Assembly: GCA_949592205.1 (NCBI GenBank)
Contig: CATIUR010000004.1
Span: 70,095,837 to 70,159,836 of the forward strand
DNA: 64,000 nt
Source: Helichrysum umbraculigerum
Taxonomy: Eukaryota > Streptophyta > Magnoliopsida > Asterales > Asteraceae
Reading direction: 5' to 3'
Shown here: piece by piece, positions 32,561-44,328 of the stretch
How positions within the stretch are numbered: position 1 is the stretch's first letter
How the letters are laid out: every line of letters starts with the position of its first letter
Notes under the pieces: generated by a model
What the model was told of the DNA's origin: nothing
What the model saw: the letters and a program-made list of their open reading frames with translations, nothing else
Databases searched by the model: none
Made by a program: the position numbers and the translations under genes

Positions 32561-34940
32561 CCGTATCTCATTTCGATTCACCACACAACTTCCTTGGGTT
32601 AATAACATATAAGGTTTTAAAGTTTCGCAAAATGTTCAATTTTGGAAATGATCTAATTTTTTTAACAAAAAATAACTTAACTTTTAAAATTTGACGTCTA
32701 GTGTAAAAAAAACCCGATTAGCAACCAATATGATTCATCATTTTGACCAATTTTACAAAGTTTAGTTATCCTTGTAAACATTTTTATAAACTTTATTTAT
32801 CTTTAAACACATTACGTATAGTTTATGTTGATTTATGTAAACAATTTTTGATTATTCTTTAAATTGAACATTTTATAAAAGTATGATACTCTTGCTGTCT
32901 ATTAACCCCAACTTCTTGAGCAAAAGTTTTTTTCCTTCCATGTACTCTCTCCTTTCTAAATTTCATTACTATATAAGGAAGAGCAAATATAATCAAAATT
33001 TGACACCGTAACATCTAATATGGTTCCACATAAATATTAACTTTGTAATCAACACGCATAAATTAAATTTTAAGAAAATATAAAAAATTAACAAAAGTAC
33101 ATAAACTTGCATATCTATTTTTAGTATTTTTGTGGTAAATGTTAGATTATTGGCAATCCAGATCGACTCACAATCGGCTACCTATCTATACTGTGAGGTA
33201 TACCTAACTCACTTGGCAATTGTGGCTATGGGTGCGACATTGCTTGAACCCTTGACATTGTGCGTTTTGTGACAAAGTTGTCATCATCTACTATCAACTA
33301 AGCTATGCATCATTGACTTTCGTTTAGTATTAAATAAAAGATCATGACCTTCCTAGTTCCTACTAATATTAATTTCACTAAAGGAACAAAATAATTATTT
33401 GTATCGTTCATTAACAAACTTTTACAACTTTATTTGAAATTTTTTCATGACTAATCTTTGAAACACATACATCTCTTTTATAAACGTTTCACTTTCTCAA
33501 TCTATATTTTTAGAACTACACAATCATTGAACACATCTTTATATTTTTGACAAAATGTTTTAAATATCGATCTTCTAACTATTTCGACACACACAATCTT
33601 CTTTTATAATTTCTCTTTAAGCTGACAAAATAAATAAAAAAATTTAAGAATCTTTAATTTTGTACTTAATTATTCATTTTAAACAAACTAGCTCTGTAAG
33701 AAATGACACACTAATTTTCAAAAAGTAACAAATTTTTATTTTTTAAAAAGAAAATCAAAAGAACGATCAATTTATTTTGTTTATATGCTAAGTTGATATT
33801 ATGTATTAATGAGAAAAAAATACATTTATATTTATAGTGTATTTTGTTTGTTAAAATATCATCGACTTTTCTCAACCGTAGGTGTAGCCATTTTATATCT
33901 AAATTTCAAAAGTTCATTTATTTTTTAATCAAACACAACTTTGAAATTAACACATATATAATATTGTAAAAAAAATTATTATAACCTTTTTTACAGGTGA
34001 ACTTTATTGGATGTGGGCCGTAAAGTTATACACCTGGTGGAAAAGGGATTATTTGTTAATATAAAGTTCTGTACAAAAGAAGCTTGATGCTATTTTAATG
34101 AAAAGTTATGTCCATGGCTAGAAAGAGATGTTTCCACAAGTAGTTGGTGTGCAAGAAAGTATTTGACCATAAATAAACAATTTTTATTTTTTTTTGAAAG
34201 GCCATAAATAAACAAATTAATGATGATGATTGTTGTGGGTAGAATTTTTACTAACCATGCAGGATCCCGGATTAGCTACTACACATATTATTTGTAAGGA
34301 TCCTGGATTGTTCTTGGATGATTTACATGTGGGATACTGAGTCTAAAATCAGAATAAGGAAATGTATGATCCTAACTTGCTATATTATGCAGGATACTCA
34401 GGTATGTCTATAATATCCTCAAGATTATGTTGAAACAGGGATAATAGTAATATAACTTTAAAGTTAAAATTATCATGTTACAGGATCCCGATAGGGATAT
34501 TATCTTCTATTTCAGGATCACCGACTTATAGTTATCCTGGATATAACTAAGTCTGAGATAATGGGATGTCTTGGATTCGATATTATCTTATTTATCTTAT
34601 AATATATGCTTATTATAAGGATCCCAGATATCTTATATCTCGGGATCCCTTTGCTACTAATATTTCCGCATGTTTAATGTACTTTGACCAGGTTGTAGGG
34701 GACGTGTGGAGGTAGTTCCGATTTCCTTGGATCGTATCAAGTTGGAAGAATATTTGATTTACGAGGAAGGAGGTCAACACGTGTGGAATACTCAGTCATG
34801 TGAACGTTGGCACGCTCCACCAAATCTCGGGGATGATTCCGGATATTTCGGAATTACTTGTTAACGACTTGTAGTATATAAATGAGGCTTGAATGATCGA
34901 TTAGGTTAACTATTACTCCTCACTTACACTCGATTACACT
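32561..34940. other. AT-rich intergenic DNA
   Basis: No supported gene. At 34255-34650 an irregular series of AGGATCC(C/T)GGAT-like motifs occurs. At 34675-34930 a less AT-rich segment ends with a TATA-like tatataaatgagg (about 34875), resembling a promoter or solo-LTR remnant; nothing firm. Confidence 0.45.
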
Positions 34941-35241
34941 CTCAGCTAGAGGTGAACAGATGGGCTTTAGCCCGAGCCCGGGCCTAGAAAAAGCCCGAAA
35001 TAGCCCGAAAAAGCCCGGCCCGAAGCCCGGCCTGGCCCGAAAGTCCCAAAGGGGCCTGAAATTATTCCTGAAAGCCCGGTCCGGCCCGGGCCCCGGCCAG
35101 GCCGGGCTAAGCCCAAAGCCTGAAAAAGTCCGAAAAAAAGCCCGAAAAAAAGCCCGAATCCCGCAAGCCCGAAAAAGCCCGAAAGCCCGGGCTTTTTTGA
35201 GATAAAGCCTGGGCTTTTTCATGAAAAAAGCCCGATCCTAT
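34941..35241. repeat. GCCCGA-rich short repeat (hAT-like fragment), broken by E4
   Basis: About 25 units of AGCCCGAAA and GCCCGGCCC type in 270 bp. Such GGGCTT/GCCCGG tracts are common at ends of non-autonomous plant DNA elements. E4 begins at 35242, after cctat (35237-35241), so the right end is lost from this place. The long Pro/Arg/Lys ORFs here are by-products of the repeat. Confidence 0.6.
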
Positions 35242-36317
35242 TGTAACACCCCCGAAATTCACTGTTTTACGGAAGCATAATTTGGGGTGTTACTAATCAA
35301 ATATCACAGCACAAAGATAAAGTAAACGACATCTATATGCAACGTTTGTAAATTAGTTACATTCCATAGATATATTGTTTGAAAACTTAGTGTTTTCGTA
35401 TACAAAAATGTAGTTTCCCTAGAGTCCGCGCGTGTAGCGGGAGATTCTATTACATAATCAAAATATACAAAAGATAATGCTAAGAATCTCCGTTAATGCA
35501 GTTGTGTTGAAATCATGCGACTCTAGCTAAAAATCCTGGAGTAATCCTACTCCATCCGAGTACCTGAGAAAACATGCTAAAAAGTGTCAACCAAAAGGTT
35601 GGTGAATCTCACAGGTTTGTAAGTAATATCAGCTTTGAACACGAAATTTCATCAGTAATGCCCGCAGGCGTAAAATCAGCAATTTCAATCTAGAAATCGT
35701 AAACCAGTATTTGCAATCCCGCAAATGTAAGTAAGTAAGTTTATACCGTTGCCATGAGGCTCATAATCGAAGCTTAACCCGTAAGTAATAAGTTTGCTCC
35801 CGTGACATGCTCGTAAATAAGCAAGCATCAGTAACGAATAATTAGTCACCCGTTTCTACGTGAAAATCTGTACGTGGCAGCGCTACTGCCCCGGGCGGGG
35901 AGGGTCATTTCCCTAATGGATCCATTAACTAGTGTTCGCGCTTAAGTCCATAACTAACGATATATGATGGAGAGACTTCTGTTTGTAAGTAAACTCATGC
36001 AATTTCATTTGGTATAGTAAATAGTTTAGTACTTGTGTTCAAGAAAATCAGTAGCATGTATCTCCCCCAATAAGATAAAACAGTAAAAGTGGGGCCGTAA
36101 GACTCACCTGAGTCTTGTAGTAATCAGTTGCAATTAGCAAGTAGTAAGTAAAGCAAGTAGGTTCTCTGAACCCGTAACCTTCAAATGCCTAATCATATGA
36201 AGTTATGTAAGTATGCGTCTCACGAGACGTTTCGTTTAGTTGTACACAACTAGTATATCCAGTGTTTGTCCGTATGTTTGTAATTGTTTGTTTGTTGGAA
36301 AACATGTTTGGCCCGTT
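35242..36317 (-). repeat. E4 3' LTR, left piece
   Basis: Starts TGTAACACCCCCGAAATTCA, identical to the LTR start at 63981. Broken at 36317 by E2, whose target duplication is CCGTT (36313-36317). Confidence 0.9.
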
Positions 36318-38743
36318 TGTAACAACCGGCAAATTAGGACTAGAATTAGTGCCTAATTCTTCGTTAATACATGTAATTAGTTCTGTGTTAGGCTAATTTA
36401 TGTATCGAATTATATATATTGTTAAATATATATGAAAATGCGATTTGGTTAAATCGTACGCAACTTAAATAGAATGAAATTCTATTCGGTTAATACGGAC
36501 GTTGGTGAACAAATGTTTAAAAACTAAAATAACGCAATTATGACCGAAATGCTATTTTATAATAGTTAGTAACTGCCTTGTACTACCTGATTTAAAACTT
36601 ACGCGATTTAAAGACGAAAGTAATTAAATTTAATTTAAACTGTTAAAGATTTAAGGAAATAATTTAAATAAATTATTTAACTAGAATTGCAATTTTATAA
36701 AAATAATTAAACGCGTAAAATGGATATTTAACGTTTAAACGACGGAGCAAACGAACACCGCACGGGGAGCGGAGACAGGAAAATGGGAGGATAACCTCCC
36801 ATTCCCCACCTTTCTCTTTTCATTTCATCTTTTCCCTCTCTCTCTCCTTCATCTTTTTCTCTCAACTTTCATCACCACCAAAACCCACCAAAATCACCAA
36901 ATAAACATACTAAACGCACCCGGATTTCGTGACTACTTTGGAAGAAAACGTTCACCTTCTCACGATCTACATTCCTATCTTTTCGGATTTTCAATCCGAC
37001 GCCGCGTAAGTTTCCGACAAATCCCGACATCTCTAGTTTTCAATCATTTTTACTAGTTTATGGTTTAAATAGGCTTAATATGTTCATATAAGGGTTGGGT
37101 AAAAGATTTGGACCCAACGGAAACCGGGAAACTCGTTTTCGACAAAAATTCCGGCCATCAGACCGCTACGTCGCACCTGGCCAGGGGCCTCTGCGACGTC
37201 GCGGCCTACGTCGCACAAAAATCCCAACGTCGCACTAGCGACGCAGTTCCTTACGTCGCATTAATTTGCGGACGTCGCACGTAGCGACGTAGACTTTAAC
37301 GTCGCCCCCTACGTCGCATTGATTTGCGAAGGTCGCATCATGCGACGTACCTGCCTACGTCGCACCTTACGTCGCTTGCAACGTCGCATGCTACGTCGCA
37401 CAAACCAGTACCTTGAAAACTCACATTTTCACTAAGTGTCGAACTTTTACAACCTCAAATCCTTATACGATACGACCTAACAATCATAATAAAACATACC
37501 TTCCTATTACAATTACTTTAATTTGCGTATTGAATGACAAACTTTAATTATAACAAATCACCAACGGGCCGTATACTTTGTTACGAACGCGAACAAACCA
37601 ACATTTAAACACAACGGGTTGTATGAACAACTAGCCTAGATGGTCTTGCGAGACATCTACTTACTTAACCTTACGTGTTTAGGCACTAGAAGGTCACGGG
37701 TTCGGAGAACCTACTTGCTTTACTACTACTTGCTATTTACCACCGCTTGACTCAGGTGAGTCTTACAGCCCCACTTTTACTGTTTTACTGTTTTACATAC
37801 GGGGTGAGATACAATGCTTATTTTTCTTGAACACAAGTACGAAACATACATTTTACTATACGGGATTGCGTGAGTCTTACAGCCCCATTTTTACTGTTTT
37901 ACTGTTTTGGGGTGGGATACATTGCTCGCTTTTCATAAAAACAGTACTGATAAACTTTTACACGGATAGCATGAGTAAAACTTTTTCTTAAACGCGAATA
38001 CTAGTAAATGAATCCATTTGGGACTGACGATCCCCGTCCGGGGTAGTCGCGCTACCACGAACCGTTATGTAGAAACGGACGATTAGTATTAGTAAATGGA
38101 TCCATTAGGGAAATGACCCTCCCCGCCCGGGGTAGTAGCGCTACCACGAACCGTTATGTATAAACGGGCGACTATTATTTCGTTACTTATGCTTGCTCAA
38201 TTTCGAGCATGTCACGGGAGCAACTGATTATTTACGGGTTAAGCTTCGATTATGAGCCTCATGGCAACGGTATAACTTGATTACTTTACTTTTGCGAGAT
38301 TTGCAAATACTTGATATGCGCCTACGGGCACTACTGATGAAATCTTGTGTTCAAACTGATTATTTACTGATAAACTTGTGAGATTCACCAACCTTTTGGT
38401 TGACCCTTTTTAGCATGTATTCTCAGGTACACTTACGGAGTAGGATCACTCCAGGATTACTAGCTAGAGTCGCATGATTTCCAAACTGCATTTAACGGAG
38501 ATTCTTTGGCATTATCTTTTGTAACTATGGTTATGTAATAGAATCTCCCGCCACATACGCGGACTCTAGGCTTACATATTTTTGTAAAGAAAACTATATG
38601 TTTTCGAACGATTAAATTATGAAATGTAATTATTTTACAAAACGTCTCATTTAGAGGTCGTTTGCTGTATATCTTGTGCTTTGTATATTGATTAGTAACA
38701 CCCAAGTATGCTTCCGCAAATCATTAAATTTGGGGGTGTTACA
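36318..38743 (+). repeat. E2 5' LTR (2,426 bp)
   Basis: Pairs with 44329-46748. Four substitutions and one 6-bp indel (inside the mini-repeat block, near 37335) seen by eye. Contains the conserved GGAGCAAACGAACACC motif (about 36746) and a CT-rich strip (36820-36870) that may mark the transcript leader. Confidence 0.95.
37172..37402. repeat. ACGTCGCA mini-repeat block in E2 5' LTR
   Basis: Dense copies of (T/A)ACGTCGCA with inverted GCGACGT copies. Same place in the LTR as the CGACAC block of E1 and E4 but a different unit. Confidence 0.85.
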
Positions 38744-39063
38744 GATTGGTATCAGAGCCTAAGGTTATAGTGAACTAGGTTGCATTTAGTGGGCCTAGAC
38801 TATGACCATTAGGCAGTATTCCCTTACTAGGCATGATTGGTTCAGGAATTACATCATACGACTTTAATTTAACATAGCCTGATCAACTATGTACAATTAA
38901 GGAAAGATGATGTGAGGTCTGAAATGGCTGTGTCGAACAGGAATGCGTTAGTTGACTCTGACCACGAGAGAACCGGACCATTACTTGATACGTGCTAGAC
39001 ACTAGGCTGGATATTATATATTTATACATATTAGCCTCGTCTTACTTACACTCTGCCACATGA

Positions 39064-39570
39064 ATGGCAAACACACCACCTAATCCGACACACTCTCACT
39101 CGCGTGGGTCACGGAACCCACGAGTAGCCAGGAGGAACACAAGGTCACCTCGAACCAACCCTTATCCTGTACATAACTCTCAGAACTCGGCACATCTCAC
39201 GTTGCCATTATTGGCTACCCAAGTCCGCCGTCAGGAGCAAAGACTCGAAAACTTGGAACTGGAACAACACCGAATGACTTACTTGCTTCGTCAAGCTCTC
39301 GACCGCATATCACAACTACAGCGAGAACAAGGGGATACCAACCTCTCTGTAAGCATAATTCAGGATTCCATGACCGCCGAATTAGGTGCGGATGAACTTG
39401 TAAGAGACCGACTAGAGGAATGTGAACAGCGTTCACAAGAGACTGCGGATCACTCTCGAACAATAGCACAGCGACTGGCCTTGGTGGAAGACAACGCCAG
39501 GCAAACAAACCGACTAGCAGAAACCGTGGACCGCCTTGTCGCACTGATGGAACAAATTAATCTACATTAA
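39064..39570 (+). CDS. E2 pre-gag coiled-coil ORF (intact, 168 aa)
   Basis: Complete ORF between leader and gag, ATG at 39064 (MANTPPNPTHSHSRGSRNPR). A basic Ser/Arg/Asn-rich N-terminal tail of about 45 residues is followed by a long charged helix with heptad-like Leu spacing (RRQEQRLENLELEQHRM, LLRQALDRISQLQREQ, VRDRLEECEQRS) ending MEQINLH. No metal site, protease or transmembrane segment. Equivalent ORFs sit at the same place in E1, E3 and E4. The last 50 residues are highly alike in both subfamilies (EECEQRS, QRLAL-EDNARQ, TVDRLV--MEQINL), while the middle diverges but stays helical. Not part of the gag frame. Function unknown; a structural or RNA-binding accessory is possible. Confidence 0.8.
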   Translation: MANTPPNPTHSHSRGSRNPRVARRNTRSPRTNPYPVHNSQNSAHLTLPLLATQVRRQEQRLENLELEQHRMTYLLRQALDRISQLQREQGDTNLSVSIIQDSMTAELGADELVRDRLEECEQRSQETADHSRTIAQRLALVEDNARQTNRLAETVDRLVALMEQINLH

Positions 39571-39857
39571 GATCTGTGTAGTTTTTGTCTTGTAATCTAT
39601 CTCGTAATCTAGGGACTATCTAGCACTACTCTATGAACTAGTCGGATGTAACCATTCCCGACACCTTTTGTAATATCTCTATAGGATGTAACTTTTGAAC
39701 TCATTTTATCTATCAAATATCCTTTGTTATCTCAACTCACATTAATTGTCATTTTCCATGTTGATGTTATGTATTACTACTTTTATACATGTACATCTGT
39801 GACAATTACAAGTTCATACAAAATCTCATGTATCTTCATTTCTTTTATTGAAGAATC
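39571..39857. other. E2 spacer between pre-gag ORF and gag
   Basis: No gene. Contains the shared stem GTCGG...CCGAC (39637-39663 region) and GGATGTAAC motifs as in E1, E3 and E4. Confidence 0.5.
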
Positions 39858-40837
39858 ATGCCGCCAAAGACTCGACCATACACCGATGCCCAGATTACCT
39901 CCCTTATAACCCAGGCTGTTACTGAAGCCTTGGCTCGGAATACTCCACCAAATTCCTCGAGAAACAGCGATGCCGCTGAAACCACTGCTGCTAAGCCTTG
40001 TTCTTACAAGGACTTCCAGAACTGCAAACCTCTAAACTTTGCAGGTACCGAGGGAGCTATTGGTCTAATACGCTGGATCGAGAAAGTTGAATCGGTATTT
40101 ATTATCTGCAACTGTGCGGAGGGGGACAAGGTTAAGTTCTCTGTTAGTACTTTTACTGACACCGCACTCACGTGGTGGAACACCTATGCCCAAACTGTGG
40201 GCGTTGCCGATGCTTACAAACTCCCGTGGGAGGAGTTGAAGGAGATGTTAAGGGGTGAGTATTGCCCCAGGGATGAACTGAAACAACTAGAGCTTGAATT
40301 CTGGAACCATAAGATGCAAGGTAATGATATCACCGGTTACACCAACCGTTTCCACCAGCTGGCACTTCTGTGCCCAACCATGGTCGATCCTGAGTACAAG
40401 AGGATCGAGAAATATATTGATGGATTGCCCGAGAAACTTCAGGATCTGGTGACTTCATCCAAACCAGGTACTATCCAGAACGCCATCCGTATGGCCCATG
40501 AACTTACGGCAAACGCTGTCCGCCGTAACACAACCTCAGCCCCACCTGCAAACAACAAATGAAAATGGGAAGGAAACCCCAACTCATCCAACCAAATCAC
40601 CAACCGAAAGCCTGAGCCCCTTAGGGCTTATTCATCTGGCACTTCTGAAAAGAAAGGGTACAGTGGAAGCAAGCCCTACTGCCCCAAATGCAATCGTCAC
40701 CACGACGGTTCCTGCCCTTGCACAAACTGCAAACGTTTTGGGCATCTGGCCAAGGATTGTCGAAACACCAGTGCCCCGAAGACTTGTTATGGGTGCGGAA
40801 GTCCTGGGCATTTTCAGAATAATTGCCCTAAGCAGAA

Positions 40838-40882
<45 letters not shown>

Positions 40883-43800
40883 GCGGAACAACAACTCTGC
40901 TCGCAGCAGAGCATTTGTCATCAAAGCTGGGGAAGCTAGGGAAGACCCGAATGTTGTAACGGGTACGTTTCTTCTCAACGATCTTACTGCTTCAGTATTA
41001 TTTGATACCGGTGCTGATAAAAGTTTCATATCTGATGAGTTTTGCCCACTACTTAATATCACCCCTTCGGCCTTAGATGTTAAGTACACTGTAGAGCTCG
41101 CAAATGGTAAACTCATAGAAACCAGTAGTGTGATACCTAATTGCACTTTAAACCTCGCAAACGAAACCTTCTCAATCGATCTAATGCCGGTTGAACTAGG
41201 AAGTTTTGATGTCATCGTGGGTATGGACTGGTTGTCCAAGTACCGGGCCGAAATTGTTTGTCACGATAAAATCGTCCGAATCTCTCGCGCCGCCGGTAGT
41301 ACCTTAATCATACAGGGGGAGACCGGTGGGTCGAGACTAAACTTAATCTCCTGTTTAAAAACCCGAAAATTTCTGAGAAAGGGTTACCCCGCAATACTCG
41401 CGCACATCACGGAGAAAAAGTCGGAGGAGAAGCGACTTGAAGATATGCCAATCGTTAGAGACTTTCCCGAAGTCTTTCCAGAAGAACTACCTGGTTTACC
41501 TCCACCTAGACAGGTAGAGTTCTCGATTGATCTCGTGCCGGGTGCCGCACCGGTGGCCCGAGCACCGTACCGCCTAGCTCCATCTGAACTTCAGGAGTTG
41601 TCCACTCAGTTACAGGAGCTCCTGGATAGAGGATTCATTAGACCGAGTTCTTCACCTTGGGGAGCTCCGGTCTTATTTGTCAAAAAGAAAGACGGTTCAT
41701 TCAGAATGTGCATTGACTACCGAGAGTTGAACAAACTAACCGTCAAGAACCGATACCCAGTCCCTCGAATCGATGATCTGTTCGATCAACTCCAAGGATC
41801 AAGCTGTTATTCAAAGATTGATCTTCGATCCGGTTATCATCAGTTGCGTGTTCGCGATGCTGACATCCCAAAAACAGCATTCAGAACCCGTTACGGGCAG
41901 TACGAATTCCAAGTAATGCCCTTTGGCCTAACCAACGCACCGGCTGTATTTATGGATCTTATGAATCGGGTGTGCAAACCTTACCTCGACAAGTTTGTTA
42001 TTGTTTTTATCGATGACATCCTTATCTATTCGCGAAACGAACAGGAACACGCACAACACCTCAGAACCATCCTGGAACTACTTAGACACGAGGAGCTTTA
42101 CGCCAAATTCTCTAAGTGTGAGTTCTGGATAAACACCGTTCAATTCCTTGGACACGTTATCGACAGTCAGGGAATTCATGTAGACCCGTCGAAAATCGAA
42201 GCAATCAAGAACTGGAAAGCGCCAACTACTCCAACCGAGGTACGCCAATTTTTGGGATTGGCCGGTTACTACCGCCGCTTCATCGAAAACTTTTCGACAA
42301 TTGCCAAACCCCTCACCGTGTTGACTCAGAAGGAAAAGAAATTCGATTGGACCGAGAAACAAGAGTCGGCATTTCAACTGTTGAAATCCAAGCTTTGCAG
42401 TGCACCCATTCTATCCCTACCCGAAGGCACCGATGACTTCGTGGTATACTGCGATGCTTCTCACCAAGGTCTCGGTTGCGTGCTGATGCAACGAGACAAG
42501 GTCATTGCCTACCCCTCCAGACAACTTAAAGTTCACGAGAAAAACTACACAACTCACGACCTCGAGTTAGGGGCCGTGGTGTTCGCCTTAAAAATCTGGA
42601 GACATTATCTTTATGGTACCCGCAGCACTGTATTCACCGACCACAAAAGCCTCCAACACATTTTCAACCAGAAAGATCTTAACATGAGGCAACGTAGATG
42701 GGTTGAATTACTCACCGATTACGACTGTGAGATCAAATATCATCCGGGCAAAGCAAACGTGGTTGCTGATGCTCTCAGCCGTAAGGAACGAACAAAACCA
42801 CTCCGAGTCCGGGCACTCAGTATTACCATTCATAACGACCTCACCACCCAAATACATCTTGCCCAACTCGAAGCCCTGAAACCCGATAACTTCAAGAACG
42901 AGGCCTTGCGAGGCATGGATAAACAATTCGAGATCAGACCCAACGGAGTTAGGTACTTCTCTAACCGAATCTGGTTGCCAAATTTCGGGAACCTTCGAGA
43001 CTTGGTGATGGATGAAGCTCACAAGTCCAAATATTCTATCCACCCGGGATCCGACAAAATGTATCACGGCATCAAGGGGTTTTACTGGTGGCCGAATATG
43101 AAAGCTGACATTGCTTTGTACGTCAGCAAATGCTTAACTTGTTCCAAGGTCAAGGCCGAGCACCAAAGACCTTCCGGACTGCTCCAACAACCTGAAATTC
43201 CTCAATGGAAATGGGAGCAAATTACCATGGATTTTATAACCAAACTACCTAAATCGGCGAGCGGTTGTGATACCATTTGGGTGATCGTCGATCGTCTCAC
43301 CAAATCGGCTCATTTCTTGGCAATCAGAGAAACCGACAAAATGGAACGCCTTACACAAATTTACATCAAAGAAATCGTTTGCCAACATGGTGTCCCTCTC
43401 TCGATTATCTCTGACAGGGATGCCCGTTTCACATCTCGCTTCTGGCAATCACTCCAAAAATCACTGGGTACCCGTCTCGATATGAGTACCGCGTACCATC
43501 CTCAGACCGATGGCCAGAGCGAACGAACTATTCAGACACTGGAAGACATGCTACGAGCCTGCGTAATTGATTCTGGTACAAATTGGGAAAGACATCTACC
43601 GTTGTGCGAGTTCTCGTACAACAACAGCTATCACGCCAGCATTAAAGCTGCACCTTTTGAGGCACTGTACGGTCGTAAGTGCCGATCACCTATCTGTTGG
43701 ACTGAAGTGGGAGAGAGTCAACTCACTGGTCCTGAACTCATACATGAAACCACAGAGAAAATCGTTGAAATCCAAAACCGACTCAAAGCCGCGCGTGATC

Positions 43801-44294
43801 GTCAGAAAAGCTATGCTGACGTGAGACGCAAGCCACTCGAGTTCCAAGTTGGGGATCGAGTACTCTTAAAAGTATCACCTTGGAAGGGCGTAATCCGATT
43901 CGGCAAACGCGGAAAATTAAACCCCAGGTACATTGGACCTTTTGAGATCCTTGAGAAAATAGGTCCAGTGGCATATCGATTGCAGCTGCCCTCTGAACTC
44001 AGCAGCGTGCACCCTACTTTTCACATTTCTAACCTAAAGAAATGTCTGTCTGACGAGACACTTATTATACCCCTTGACGAGATTCGCATCGATGACAAAC
44101 TACATTTCGTTGAGGAACCTGTCGAGATTATGGACCGTGAGGTCAAACAACTGAAACAAAGTCGTATTCCAATTGTCAAAGTCAGGTGGAATTCGCGGCG
44201 CGGTCCGGAATTCACTTGGGAACGGGAAGACCAAATACGACTCAAGTATCCCTACTTATTCACCGATTCTGCCCCTAACGCGACTTCGACTTAA
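39858..44294 (+). pseudogene. E2 gag-pol polyprotein, one nonsense codon
   Basis: Gag starts at 39858 (MPPKTRPYTDAQ). TGA at 40560-40562 replaces an Arg codon (NNKRKW in E4), after which the same frame is open to TAA at 44294. After the stop come CCHC fingers (CTNCKRFGHLAKDC, CYGCGSPGHFQNNC), an Asn tract from a pure AAC run (about 40843-40881), protease (FDTGADKSFIS), RT (IDYRELN, VFIDDILIYS), RNase H, HHCC and DDE integrase, GPY module and chromodomain (WNSRRGPEFTWERED). Gag is of the E4 type (NCAEGDKVKFSV) and differs from E1/E3. The LTRs are nearly identical, so the stop is probably recent. Confidence 0.93.
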
Positions 44295-44328
44295 ATTTCG
44301 GGACGAAATTCTTTTAACAGGGGGAGAA

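Noticed and set aside
34920..35222. Arg/Pro/Phe-rich ORFs on both strands
   Set aside because: By-products of the GCCCGA short repeat.
40560..40562. Programmed stop readthrough between gag and pol
   Set aside because: The stop is at a different place in each element, and E3 has none, so these are ordinary lesions.
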